From positions 14,472,484 through 14,536,483 of the forward strand of contig NC_092564.1 of NCBI RefSeq assembly GCF_037975245.1: a DNA stretch of 64,000 bases, written 5' to 3'. This DNA is from Apostichopus japonicus (taxonomy: Eukaryota; Echinodermata; Holothuroidea; Aspidochirotida; Stichopodidae). Position 1 is the first letter of the stretch, and each line of letters begins with the position of its first letter. The notes beneath the pieces are model-generated. The model did not search any database and was not told the origin of the DNA. It saw nothing but the letters and a program-made list of their open reading frames with translations. Of this stretch, positions 1-12,744 are shown piece by piece. The position numbers and the translations under genes are program-made.

Positions 1-3000
1 TAGGGTCTTCAATTATAATTTAGGAGGATTTGCCACATTAATTTGATTCTTAGGTCAATCACAGCTTCCATGTAATGACTTTCCCATAAATTCACAAAAG
101 AAAAAAGATTAAAAAAAAAGGGTTTCTTAGTATCCTGAATAAAGCATATCTTGATTATATCTACAAGTCAACCATATCAAGCAAGGAACTAATATATATA
201 TATATATATTTATATTGTGGTCAGGGCAACATGACAACAAAACACACCAGACCCCTGGATGCAACTGGATGCTATTATCAATTATGAAGCAACAGTTATT
301 CAATTAAATTAATTATCAAGTATCCGTAAGACAATATGATTTGAAATTCTTTTTCCAAGTGCAGTTACAGTAAGTTGCAAAATAGATTATTAATAAGACA
401 AGACTATGTAGGGATTCCATTTCTTTATTCTCTATCGGTGAGAGATATTGAAATATTGCTGGCCCATAGAACTGTACAGTATGTAGGTTCTTGCCACTTG
501 TACAGTACTGTACAGCTAGTAGATACTAATTACTGCATGTATAACCATGAAACATATATGTAAACATCATGTGAAAGGAAATAGGTATAAATTATTGCAG
601 GTAGCAAGTTTTAGTCTGATGTTTATCTGAGGAGGTAAAGATGGAAGACATGGCCACTTAAGTTTAATAAGCCAGTTTCAATCACAAGAAATAAAATAAA
701 TTAGAAAAAAAAAACAAGTTCATGGAATCTAGCTTACAACAACATTTTTCACAACTACAAAAGAAAATTTCCTAGCCAGCCTAACATTCATATTCAAATT
801 CAATGCTAATTAAAAACTCCTCAGTAATACCATATGGAGCTATTAAGTATACAGTTTCTTAGTTGCTATTTGAGAATTAAGGTTTGCCAATATTGTTTGT
901 GGACGTGTGTGACTATAACTAAATACTAACTAAATCATAACTGAAATAACTAAACAATCCTTATACCTTAAGATAGACGCACGTGCAATGTTAACCATGC
1001 AACTGTCAAGCAACATGTTTGTTATTGGCTTTAAATGTGACAGACTGCATGCAAACATCAAAATGATCCATGTTGTAACAGAGTTATGATATTAAGGGTA
1101 AATCTATCCTTATAGACCCTCACCCATTTAGCAATTTTTATTTATTTTAATTTGATCACTACTGGGAACGAGAAAAATATAATATTTGGTGTTAGTTATC
1201 ATTCACCCTACTTTGAGCATCTAATATTAAGTAAATTTGAAACCACCACTAATAGAATCAATGCCACATTCATATCACACCCAAATAAGCAATTTTTCTT
1301 CAGTTTTACGGTATTGTTATTAATGTGATGATGGGAAATTGTTCCAAGTCGAAATGATGAGTTCGAAAATTACATAGATTTGAAGAAACCAAAAAACAGC
1401 TGTTGTGGTGTGTGGGACAATGAAGCTGAGGAAATGGATACACGTGTGTGCTCTGTGTGTACTGTTGTGGGGCTGTGTGGTGATCAAACTGTGAGGGTGC
1501 TGCAAGTATTGTGGTTGGGATAGGGTGGACTGGGGGTGGGGGTAGAGAACATTATTTTACATCAAGCACATTTACCAAAGCAGCTGAGGATAACACCATC
1601 AATTGGCTAATCTGAAACCAGAGTCGGAGAAATACTTGACCGAACTTTACAGATTATGGTGACAGTTTTATCATCATATTTATTCAAACAAAATGAAATA
1701 GCTAAAGAAAAAAAAAAACCATCAAGTTTATATAGCTCTGTGAGTCTCTTACACATGATCCTATAATAGAGCAATCTTTCAAACACCAAAGAAAAAACCA
1801 AAAAAAAAGGGAAAAATAAGAACTTTTCACAGAGCTCTGAAAGTAATTTCCTTGCAATGAATTGGCTAAGAATTCTGCTTCCTGTTACCTCAGGTTCATG
1901 CCATGCTTTTAAATGAAGACGAAGAAAAAAAAAGGAAAAAAACAAACAATGACAATGATACAAAAAAGAAAGAAACGATTAGATAACATGAATCAACACT
2001 CGATATTGCTCCATGACTTTCGGCAAAATGTCTTCGAGAGCCGTTCCTAGGAAAGAGATGACAAAATTGAATAACCTATAAGCAATGACCGACTCCCATA
2101 CCGAAAGAGTCAATTAAGGTCTCCCATCAAAACTTAATTAACAAGGAATGGTTTTCTACGGACATGGTTCTCTCGGCAGACTGACAGACAATCTCCAGAC
2201 TACAGGCATCATCTGATGAAATTAAGTAGGATCGGTTGATGGCATCTATAGTGTTAACTGGACCAGATCAGATGAGCGGTATTCAATTCAAAGCCGATCG
2301 ACTGTATCGAGAGGGCATGACACTTTCCCCCAAACAAAAACAGGCCCAATTTCACTTGCATTATTTAAGTTATATACACACTTTAGACTTACTGTAATAT
2401 ACCTACAGGCAACCGATCTAATCGGCATTTCAACTCGGGGAAAACTTTTTCGCAAAACCTTTTCAAATTCGGTGTTTATATATATTCTTTTGAAAAGGTG
2501 GAATATTTTTTTCCCTCCCTTTTTTTATATGGTTGAAACTTTCAAAGATGAGGTCAAGTCAGGACAAGCGTGTTATGTTGCTTGACAGAACTTTGTGGAT
2601 TTTTAGAGAGCATCAAGTTTATGTAGCTACATGAATGAATATTTGTAATGACACTCTCCTATACCTGGTACAGGTGCATCAATATTGACCTAAGAAGGTT
2701 ACTTGTTGTCGAGTACTGTACGTCTCTGTACTGCTTTACAATAGGCCATTGTCTAAAGATTTTTTGTATGAAATGGAGCTTATCCTCATCCATAATAAAG
2801 ATTTGCAGATATTTAGATTCATCGGCAGACACCACCTGGGAGAAATTTATATTGGTAGTTTTTGTTTTATAAATTTTTATTTGCTTTAATTTGATAAATT
2901 ATTCAAATAATATTATTTGATACTTAAAATGGCATAACCAACTAATTCATAATCTCTGATCTTATAATTCAAATTTGTTTCAAATAATATGGAGTAACAA

Positions 3001-3453
3001 CTAACAAAAAGTTTTGAAAGATTCAAACAATTTTGTGGACATAAGAATTGTGCTAGTATGAAAAAGTGTCTGGGTTATGAAATTTTGACAATTGAATGGG
3101 ATCTTTATTAATGTTCTCATTATTTATCAAACCTTGTATAATTGCCCAACAAATCATACAAATTTCAAAGCCTGCATGGATGCCTAATTAGTTTTGACCA
3201 ATTATAGCTTTTTTTTTTTTTTTAGAAATACTGAGTATGTGCCGTGTTCTACAGTACTGCTGTCTTCCTAGTACAGCAGGAAAACCAAATTTATCTCTTT
3301 AGAAATTAAAAAATAAAATTTTCAACTAACTTTCAAGAAGCAAAATGTACATGAAACTTCACTGACATTGTTGCTACATCTATAAAGAGCACTTTCTATT
3401 CCATTATACTGGGTGCATATCATGATATTACAGTTTATAACATTGCCATACGG
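1..3453. other. AT-rich non-coding DNA left of the first mobile element
   Basis: There is no supported gene. A (TA)n tract lies at about 191-212. Two short exon-like stretches on the minus strand (about 2459-2402 and 2047-1981) are discussed in the findings. The rest shows no structure I can name. If ILF2 ends beyond the left edge, this is intron. Confidence 0.5.
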
Positions 3454-3726
3454 TTAAAGGAATAAAGAAGGCAGGTATCAAAGACAATTTTCATCATTCG
3501 GTAACCTCAAAACTCTCTAATATTCGATTTTTAAGTTAACCGCTTCCTGTTTGACTGAATATGCTGGCTTTGTAGATTGGCTCTTAAGGCCTCTCACTTG
3601 CACAATACACAGTAAAGCCACCATTGATTACATAAGACACTTGAAATTCCATATTGATGACGTCAGTTTTGAGGTTACTGAATAATATAAATTGTCTTTG
3701 ATCCCTGCCTTTGTTATTCCTTTTAA
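3454..3726. mobile_element. TIR element with about 60-bp inverted ends, TTAA at both borders
   Basis: The sequence from 3458 (AGGAATAAAGAAGGCAGG) to about 3514 is repeated in inverse orientation at about 3665-3722 (AAGGAATAACAAAGGCAGG read backward). TTAA occurs just outside each end (3454-3457 and 3723-3726). It is about 265 bp long with no coding capacity, so it is a non-autonomous, MITE-like element. The TTAA target is typical of piggyBac-like elements, but the superfamily is inferred. Confidence 0.72.
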
Positions 3727-4301
3727 ATGTAACAATAACGTTTCTTCATCTTCACTCACTATTTATCCCAGACAACTGTGGATAATACACTCTGATATAT
3801 AGAAAAAGGGGAAAAAAAAAAATATGTAGCATGACATGAATGTGTCACACATATTTCAAGCCTGCAGGTTCCATGCGATTCAAATTTATTTGACTTAAAC
3901 CTCTTATAATGTACACAACCTTTAATAGAATGAGTTTATTTAGGATTTGTTGCACATGGTATTAAATTACATCACAACTACGCTCCGAAATTTCAAAGTT
4001 TGAAACCAAAGTTGTTCGGATGCATGATTCTGGCGCCAGGTTTACGGTAACAATTTACAGCGATTAAATTTATAGCTTAGCAGATCTATCGAAAGTTTTC
4101 CTCACGAAAGAATTTAGCCGGAAACAGAGTAAGATAGACACGAAGGCTTTCACTGACTTATTGCAAACTGTCTACTATACCGATTAGAGTTTGAGGAAGT
4201 CGTAGACTCTCAGCAAGTGGAAATTTAAAGTCAGTTCTTACAGACGAAACAATCGCTTCACATCATGACACGATGACGAGTTTATGACTTTAAGTATTAC
4301 A

Positions 4302-4507
4302 ATGTACATGCAGTACATGGTGACCTGTATGCTAAGTAATGTACAGTACATGGTGACCTGTATGCTAAGTAATGTACAGTACATGGTGACCTGTATGCTA
4401 AGTAATGTACAGTACATGATGACCTGTATGCTAAGTAATGTACAGTACATGGTGACCTGTATGCTAAGTAATGTACAGTACATGGTGACCTGTACGCTAA
4501 GTACTGT
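4302..4507. repeat. 33-bp minisatellite, about six copies
   Basis: The unit begins CAGTACATGGTGACCTGTAT and includes TGTACAGTACA, an inverted repeat about one central base. Copies are nearly identical. Because 33 is a multiple of three, both strands are open, but the frames are products of the repeat and are not taken as genes. Confidence 0.93.
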
Positions 4508-4621
4508 CAAACAAAATGTTGTAGCTTGTAGTAGGAAGAAAGGAAATATAGGAACTATATAATGAAATGGAAGACTCAGTTCCAGAGTATCCAGGGCAGA
4601 GGATGGACAATGTGTCAGGAG

Positions 4622-5092
4622 TTCTAAAGCAGGGGTTCCCTAACTGGGGTGCAAGAACGCCCAGGGGGTGCGTGATTCCATCCCAGGGGGTTTGTGAGAC
4701 GTTTCTGAAAGTCGAACCTAGAGTACTTTTTGTTGAACTAAAATCTGATATATCATATAATTTAGTAATGTACAAAAGTCGTACCTATCGAAAAAATCTT
4801 TTGCATTCTATACGATATATGTTGCAATACAGTAGTAGTACCGTACCGTGCATGTGATAAATAACTGAATTATGAAACAGACACGTCAGGCCACATGACT
4901 TTGGTGAAGTTGGTGTACGCATGACAGTACAATAATACACTATGAACTTGATCTTTTACGAAGCATTGTTATGCATATTATACTAATAATAATGACCAGA
5001 TCGTGTCTCGAAAAGTTGGGGGTTCGTGGACAACTCTGATATCCACAGGGGGTTTCGTGGGGGGATAAAGTTAGGGAAACCCTGTTCAAAAG
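4622..5092. mobile_element. Non-autonomous hAT-type element with 8-bp target duplication
   Basis: The left end at 4630 reads CAGGGGTTCCCTAACT and the right end at 5084, read backward, is CAGGGTTTCCCTAACT. Flanks are TTCTAAAG (4622-4629) and TTCAAAAG (5085-5092), an 8-bp duplication with one mismatch. The CAGGGGTTCCC start and 8-bp duplication are characteristic of hAT transposons. The 455-bp body has no transposase, and the reading frames inside it are not meaningful. Confidence 0.85.
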
Positions 5093-6240
5093 TTAGTTTT
5101 ACCAGGAGTAAATGTTACAGGATTCTATTCCTCTGGATGCAAGGCATTAGACACTCGATACTTTATTATAAGGTGTCCAACATGATATACAGTTAATCAT
5201 ACGTATACATCGATAAGGAAGAGATATTGTTACTTGTAGTCGACATCAAGTTTAATAAATTTGTGTCCACGCGATAAATTTCCGACACCGTATCATCTCT
5301 ACACAGTATATGGGTAAAACTTGATAAAACTGTGTATGGTTTGATTCACTTAAATTTACTCTGGAAATTTAGTGTCTGAAGTCGTGACTCCTTACTACAA
5401 GACTGCCTGATAGGCCATTTACGCTTTGATAATATAGAAGCTATGTAGGCCTCTACACTCTACAAACATAAAACCTTGTACCTATACATATATATATATA
5501 GGGACACGCTATAAACTGATTTCTAGATATGAACCTGCATGTACTGCAGTAGGGTCTTTATTATTTGGACTATTTTATAAATTTTTCATTATTTCATGGT
5601 AAAGAAACAATTTCAAATATGTCCTCTCTACTCCCTTTACTATTACACATCTTTGGAAATGAAATTATCATGCACCAGAACTGTGTTATATATTTCATAC
5701 ACATATATAGCCCTATCATTGTCTTTGAATTATGTATCAAAGCTGGCAAAACCGTTTAAATCATTGGCATTTGAAATACACTGGTCTTGTATGCGTTCAG
5801 TTCATACATGCTTGAACAAAACCCTTCGTTGGGTGAGACTGTAAATCCCTGCAAACAGGATATACAGTTACACACACCGTCATATTGTCGTACACGACAC
5901 CACCGTGCGTTAAGTAAATATATATCTTTTATGTCTTTTTTTACTAGTGTAATTAACACCCTCCAGGCAATGGCATAGGAGACATTAATGATGTATCTTC
6001 TATCAAGTCCCACCTTAACGAGCTGAAAATATAAACACATAAGATTCATATTCACAAGTCCATGTACAGTACTGAATATGGTATGATATTTATAACAATA
6101 TGATATTACCACGACTACTGTTTCTACCATTAAAAATAGTGCAGTACATATCATGTTATAGTTTGGCTCCAAGCTATATATTCCACACAATACACCGTAC
6201 ATTACATTACAGTACAGTAGGTATTAGACAGCGAGCTGGG
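5093..6240. other. AT-rich non-coding interval
   Basis: Nothing beyond short TA tracts (about 5486-5500) and many TACAGTA-like words. The overlapping small frames at 5565-6285 have no protein-like character that I recognise. Confidence 0.45.
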
Positions 6241-6905
6241 TTAAAGCAGCATTTTGCGTTTTGTCGCCGTTTTCCACTTTTCTGACAAGTCCAGCAAGTT
6301 TTTTACATATCAATCACAAAACAGCAAACTAAGATATTAGCCAAGTTTTTTCCCTGCCAAAAGCGTTCATTGGCGAGTAATTAAGGACATTTGCAGATAA
6401 TGAGAAAAGTGTCGACCGACAAATTACACAGTTAATATTAATCGCATACAGTTCCCCCAACCCACTAGTTTGAATTCAACCAATCAGAGATGCAGGTTTA
6501 GTTATGAGCCGTTGCTAAAAATAGATTCAAAACCTCGAGTTGGTAACTTGGTACAACTTACATGGAACTATAAACAGTTCATAGCTCCATGGTACAACCA
6601 GCGAGCTGGACTCTAGCTAACAGCTCCCTGGTACAACTGCCATTACATAGACAATCTACACAAATCAAGCATGGTGTTGTATTACATATTGGCCAATGAC
6701 GTTCGTAGCTTTTAAATATTCATATTATGGGCGAGGTTTATTTGGATCCCGACGGAAAATATCTTTTAGAAAAACAAAGTTGAAATGTGTAAATGTTTCG
6801 ACTATTAGGCCACCATTTGAATAGATAAGCTAGTTATGTATGTCGTTATGGCATCATGGAATCAGAGAGAAAAACCATAGAAAAGGACGCAAAATGCTGC
6901 TTTAA
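6241..6905. mobile_element. TTAA-flanked TIR element, about 657 bp
   Basis: The left end after TTAA (6241-6244) is AGCAGCATTTTGCGTT. The right end read backward from 6901 is AGCAGCATTTTGCGTCC, followed by TTAA at 6902-6905. The TIR is about 16 bp and the body has no long frame, so the element is non-autonomous. It contains a local repeat of AGCTCCATGGTACAAC / AGCTCCCTGGTACAAC at about 6580-6640. The TTAA target suggests a piggyBac-like origin. Confidence 0.8.
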
Positions 6906-9900
6906 GATGTACTACTGAGAGGAATCCAGTATCCTCTGCGAAGGACAGCTGCGAGTTCAGCGACATAAATTGCCAAAGACACAAACATCCTACCTCCTCA
7001 TGCACACCCTAAGCTGTCAAGTTATTAAACCGAGTCACAACTTTCATGTCTTCAAAGTGTCAAAATAGAGATCACAGCCAAATGAACATGCAGACCAGTA
7101 CAATATATAGTCGGTAATATAGACAATATAGACCATATAGACAATATAGACCATATAGTCGGTAATATAGACAATAAAGACCATATAGACCAGTACAATA
7201 TAGACAATATAGACCAGTACAATATATAGTCGGTCGCCATCTACCTCTTAATACAGTGCAATTAAGTTACTGCTGGTTTCATGGCTTTCATTTGATTTTT
7301 CTCTTTTCTTTTCTTTTCTCTGAACTCTTTTTTTTTTTTTTTGTAATGCTAATTAAAATGAATTGATGACGACGGTGTAATTAAATTTAACGAAGAAGCT
7401 GCTAAGTTCTTCAAGAGCTTTCTAAAATTGATGATGCATGTCACGTTCAACTGGGATAATTTCTGTGATATTTATTCACATCTTCAGGTTTTCATCATGG
7501 GTATATTGTCATACAGGTACTGTTTATATAAATAATATAAGTAAATATATAAGGCCAAATATTAATAAATACACAACAATTTTTTATTAGTGTAAAGTTA
7601 CATTTCAAATGGCACCTAAATTCACAAGGAGCTGATGTTAAATTAGGTCAGCTCCGCGGAAACAAAACGAAATTCAGTAGGGATTTAAACAAATAATTTA
7701 TAACATCATAACATAATTTCAATGAATCTCAAATTACAGAATGATCATATGCATTGGATTTGTTTTTCTGGAAAAAAAACACATTGGTAAACATTTCTGA
7801 GATCTGTCAACTCAGCAAGCCAATTATTAACGACCCTTCATTGGCAAATTTCTATGCATTAATGAAATAATGCATTCATATTTTACAATATAGGATAGAA
7901 ATAATGTTACTTTAAAGAACCTTTCTTAGTCATTTCAAAGGTGAATAATTAAAAATGGGAATAACATTGAAAGTTTATAACATAATAGAAACATCATAAA
8001 GTATATACTGTATACCCAGGTTGCAAATGTATTAGACTTTTTCTTCTTTTTTTGTTAGACATAGCAACTACCAAAATTCTGCTTGAAGTACTCCTTTTGA
8101 GTTGAACAATAAATTCCACAGACAATTGGTAACTTACCCAAATTTACTAGCAGGCATTTTATCATGCCAGATACATATATTAACTTCAAAGGCCAAATAA
8201 AAAATATTTGAAAGCCATATCTGACATCAACTGACAAAAATACAATTGCACAAAACATTTTATTAATAAAACAAAAACAAAACGTTTACTACAAAAATCA
8301 TCCCTGAGACCACCATGGTATTAGTAGTTCTCTCTCTCTCTCTGAGCTAAATCTATTATATACAAGGCAATAAATATTGATTCACAGATGGATGAACAGA
8401 CAGATTTCTCGGCTAACATTGAGACATTTGTCAATCACCTGCTTTCGTTTGATATTCGGTTAATTGCTCCATGCAGTGAAGTGATCTCTGAAGTAGTACA
8501 GTTATATTAGTTAAAGCTATGTTTATCTATCTCGGCAATTTCTATTTTTAAGTATTCTCTATTCTAGCAGGTGCCTGTATGTCTCTGACTTTCAGTGATG
8601 TTTTAGCACATGACAATATGAAAATGAAAAAAATGTCACTCTAAGCATGCGTGGAATTGTCTACATCAATCCCAAAAGTTATTACGTTTAAATGATTCTT
8701 TATCATGCCATGTTAAAATGTTATACTGTATAGCAGGAAAGATTATGTCATAGCTAGTAATATTGTCGAATTGTTGTTTTTTTTTGCTCAAGTTATATTG
8801 ATCCCATCAACATCAGGCAATTTTCGTACTGACTGTTAATAACTGGCACACTCAAACAATTGCGTCTGGGATATTACAATAAAATACTTAACAGAGTGCA
8901 GTTTGTGTTCGTGTGTGTGTATAATCTGTGTTTTTTCTTCTTCTTTGAAACTTCAATAAAATACTGTGAAGAATTGCATCCAATGTCAATTAGATTGATT
9001 TGAATCATAGGAAAAGTCAAAGCTCTAGTAGACATAATATACACTTGATAATAAGCCTGGAAGACAGACAAACAGCTAGGGCTTTAAGCACGATTACAAT
9101 ACATATTAACTTCATATGTATATGTATTGTATATATGTAGTCCACTGGCAATGCTTTTCCCCCCATCATTATTCAAATCATCTTTGTGTATCCTACAGTA
9201 GGATAAGTCATTTCAAACTTGCAAGAAGATTCAAAAAATTACATAACTTTAAAGACAAGCATGCAAGCATCCAACAATGAATTATAAAGTTAAAGTAAGT
9301 TAATAGTTAATACAAGTAATAGCAAGTAAATCCCTTTTTTGTATTGATTTTGGGTTTTTTTTTTGACAATACAATACTTGTCTGATACAGTACTTCCCTT
9401 CCTAGATAATCTGGCCAAATGATTTTTATGATTCCAACCAAACTAATGTGCAGTTGGGTAATAAAATGTTACATCAAGTGTAGTCAGTTTCACATGACAC
9501 CTTTGGGACCCAATGGACTTAAACTGTCTGCACACCAGTGCAAGGTATACTGTATCTTCCAATTTACTGAAAATACTTCCTCATGTACATCCTAAAATAC
9601 TTCCTTAAATGATTCATAAAACACGTCCTCATTTATCCCCTCCCTCATTTACCCTCCTAATTCCCCTCCCCCCCGCCCTCAAAAGGGTGCGAATGGTGTA
9701 TACTATACTACTATCAAACAGAGTAACAGACAGACTAAATTAAACACATAATATGTCAAGTTCTCCATACTATATTATCCTTTCAAAATATATACCAATT
9801 CTGACATCAGTATTGACTACAGTATTACAACAAGGTGGTTAACAGGTGATGTTATATTACTCAAAATTTCTGTGACATCCGTGGAAACTTTTTACTTAAA
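6906..9900. other. AT-rich non-coding interval
   Basis: At about 7080-7235 there is an irregular repeat of GACCATATAGACAATATA and CAGTACAATATATAGTCGGT. The remainder shows homopolymer runs only, such as the T run at 7330. No exon is supported. Confidence 0.5.
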
Positions 9901-9904
9901 TTTG

Positions 9905-9985
9905 GGCCAAGCACGGTGCAGTCTGCACCTCTGCACGGTGCAGTCTGCACGGTGCAGTCTGCAAAGTAGGGCTCTCAGAGCCCTA
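9905..9985. repeat. Short GCACGGTGCAGTCT tandem repeat with adjacent hairpin
   Basis: GCACGGTGCAGTCT occurs three times with spacing of 14-22 bp. It is directly followed by TAGGGCTCTCAGAGCCCTA (about 9967-9985), a near-perfect inverted repeat that would form a strong hairpin. Function unknown. Confidence 0.75.
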
Positions 9986-10246
9986 CTTTCCATTGACAGC
10001 TAAAACCTAGACTGCTTTTGGCAAATGTTTGTCTCCTGTGGCCAGCTCTGACAGTAGGAACAACCTCGAAGCAAATTTAAAGGCAACTTTTTTGAAACAA
10101 CAAAAATGCTAAGACTTAAGTTGTAATTTTGAGTTTTTGATGATTTTCCTTTTTTCTATCTTATATCTTTTTCTACTTCCTGTTGTTGTTTCCCTTCTTA
10201 CTTACACTAGGATATTTTCCCAACTCTCTTAAGCATAGTAGGCTGA

Positions 10247-10405
10247 AGAAAGCAATTTCTGTAGAGTACTGAGCCAGTCCCAGGCCGTAGAATGTTGCAG
10301 AAAAGCAATTTCTTGAAAGTACTGAACCGGTCCCAGGCCTTAGAAAGCTACAGAAAGCAATTTCTTGAAAGTACTAAACCTGTTCCCACACCGTAGAAAG
10401 CTATA
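10247..10405. repeat. About 62-bp tandem repeat, 2.6 copies
   Basis: AAAGCAATTTCTTGAAAGTACT followed by a CCCAGGCC-type segment and GTAGAAAGCTACAG is repeated with moderate divergence. Non-coding. Confidence 0.8.
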
Positions 10406-12690
10406 CAGCACTTCAGTTAACAACTGTATTAGCTCTTCTTTTTGACTCTACATATCTATGGAATAACCTTAATGTAGCAATTATAAATATATGGATTCAA
10501 ATAAATAAATAAAACAGATGAAGAAATATATTAAGTAATATCCATTTGCTAATGTTCCACAGTCAATTTTTTTTTTCAGGATTTTAACTCTGGGTATATA
10601 TTTTTGCTTTAGTTCAATGTTAGAAAGTTATTATCTGTGTATTCATACAGTGAAGTGACTCTGGCAATTATACTGATGCTTTCTTGAACTGCAAGCTACA
10701 GTTTACCTGTAGGTTAATATCCTTCCATTGAGCCATGCAGCACACTGGGCACATTATTAGGGAATAAATAGATGAATCTACTGTACTGTAGTATGCAGCT
10801 AGATTTCCAAGTGCTTTACTATGGTAACAGATTGAAATAAATGTCTTACTTCTAAAGTTCACTAAAAAATGATTTGCTAAATTAAAAGTGAGTAGGATGG
10901 TTATGTGTAAAATGTAAAACGTCAACCTACTCTGTTTTCTTCAAAGTTTACAAAAAAACAAATCCGCTTTTCACCCACTGTTTTTTTCTCAGGAAGCTCC
11001 CATGGGAACTCGCAGTAGTTGAAGTAATTTGACAAACAAACACAAAAAAAACCTCTTCTACTGTTTAGCCATCTAAAATTTACATAATTCACTTTAACTG
11101 TGCAGAAACATGATAATTATTCACATGTATTAACTAGGCCTATAGCTGAGGGCCCCTTCATTGCAACTATGGAACGCTTCAGAATGTCAAAAATTAGCAC
11201 AGTCGAGTGAGCAGTTCTGTGACTAACACATTGCATAATGAATGTACAGTAGTACTGTTTGAGCTTTCAAGATATTTTGGACAGCCAAACAATTAAAACT
11301 GCAAACACTAGAATTAAAGATTGGGGCCCTAAGAGAATGCACTATAACTTTCCTTATACATTGATTACCGATACCTGTTCACTTGTACAGTAGTTTCAAA
11401 ACCTTAAAAGTGAAAGATAGATAGTTAAAATTTAATTGCCAACCCCTCCGCCTTATCCCCCCACCCTCCCGAGTTATCCCACATACATATATCAATGACA
11501 AAAAATCTCTGCAGTAAACAAATGTTACCGTTTCCTGACAAATTGAGAATGGCAAAGGAAACAATTGGTACTGTTCCATTTAATGTTTTCTATTTAAAGA
11601 TCTGTATATAGAACTTCTATAACGCTTCAAAGTGTTTCTATTTAGTTCATTTTCTATTTACCTGATAGTTTTATTACTATCAGGTCCGCTCTCTTTACTG
11701 ATTACTTCTATCCGTTCATCAATAGTGTAGTGTATCTCTCGAAGTCTCCACAACTGGCAACAGTTAAACTCCCATAGTTCAACCACAGCCAACTATCATT
11801 AAATATAATATATAATAAGTTTAATTCTGACGATAGTTGAGCAACCTCTTTCCCTTCCTCCTCCCTTACCTCGATCTATCTCTCTTCTCTCATTCCCCAA
11901 TATCCTCCCTCATTTCTCCTCCCTTTGCTTTATCCTCTGCAAATCCCCTCCCAATCCCATCATCCCTTCACTCCCCCGGCCGTCACCGACAGTAATCATT
12001 ATCTTTACCCACTGTTTAATTTCCTCCTGTTGTCCTATATAGTCCCCCTTTCCATCTTCCCTTTCCGCCTCCCTCCCTCATCCAGACTGCTCATTTTCCT
12101 CTTCCTCTCAACCAGAAATGTTGAGAGGACGATCGCTGGTCAAGAACGTCAACTTCAGCTCGTCAACTCATATAGTGTTGCATCCAAAGCAGTCAAAGAA
12201 AAGGGCCCATACTGCATAAACTGGCATAATTAGTGAACTTAAACATATATACTGAAGCATAACGTCGAAGGTGAGATATTCCTGTTGATGTATTAATTGT
12301 GCTTCATTACTTGTATTGAGCCTTAATTGACAAGATTGCATCATGCTAATGTTACTGAACTTTTGTTTTACAGTGCAGTTGCATCTATAGAGTCTCAAAC
12401 TTAACAAGAATCCATTACGGCAGCTTGCGGCTGATTAAAGTGAACTTCCTTTTAATGATATGGCCCACCCCTCATAGCTCCTTTCAGAATGACAGCAGTC
12501 ACTAAGTTATACCCAGACTATACCTACATCTGGCAATTCGATTTCCATAAAAGATATGCGACGAATGTGAATGTAGTCCTAAGGATGTACATAAATATCA
12601 CACAAAGGCAACACCTACAGTATGTGAGACAAGCTAAAGTGGAGGCCAAATCTACATGTTTGCATTACAATTAAAAACAATGTCAGTTTG
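10406..12690. other. Non-coding interval with pyrimidine-rich stretch
   Basis: A C/T-rich plus-strand stretch lies at about 11850-12115. The 102-codon frame across it (11925-12233) is Pro/Ser/Leu rich because of the composition and is not taken as a gene. Confidence 0.45.
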
Positions 12691-12744
12691 CCTCTGAAGA
12701 AGATCCTGCTAGGATAGAAACGTCAGGCCAACTTACTTTTACAC
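12691..12744 (+). mobile_element. Dispersed-element fragment, plus orientation
   Basis: The segment starting CCTCTGAAGAAGATCCTGCT and containing AAACGTCAGGCCAACTTACT recurs in inverse orientation at 23636-23690. Sequences of the form GAAGAAGATCCTGCTAGGAT...CGTCAGGCC occur at the ends of some retroelements of marine invertebrates. A Penelope-like or similar origin is a guess. Confidence 0.55.
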
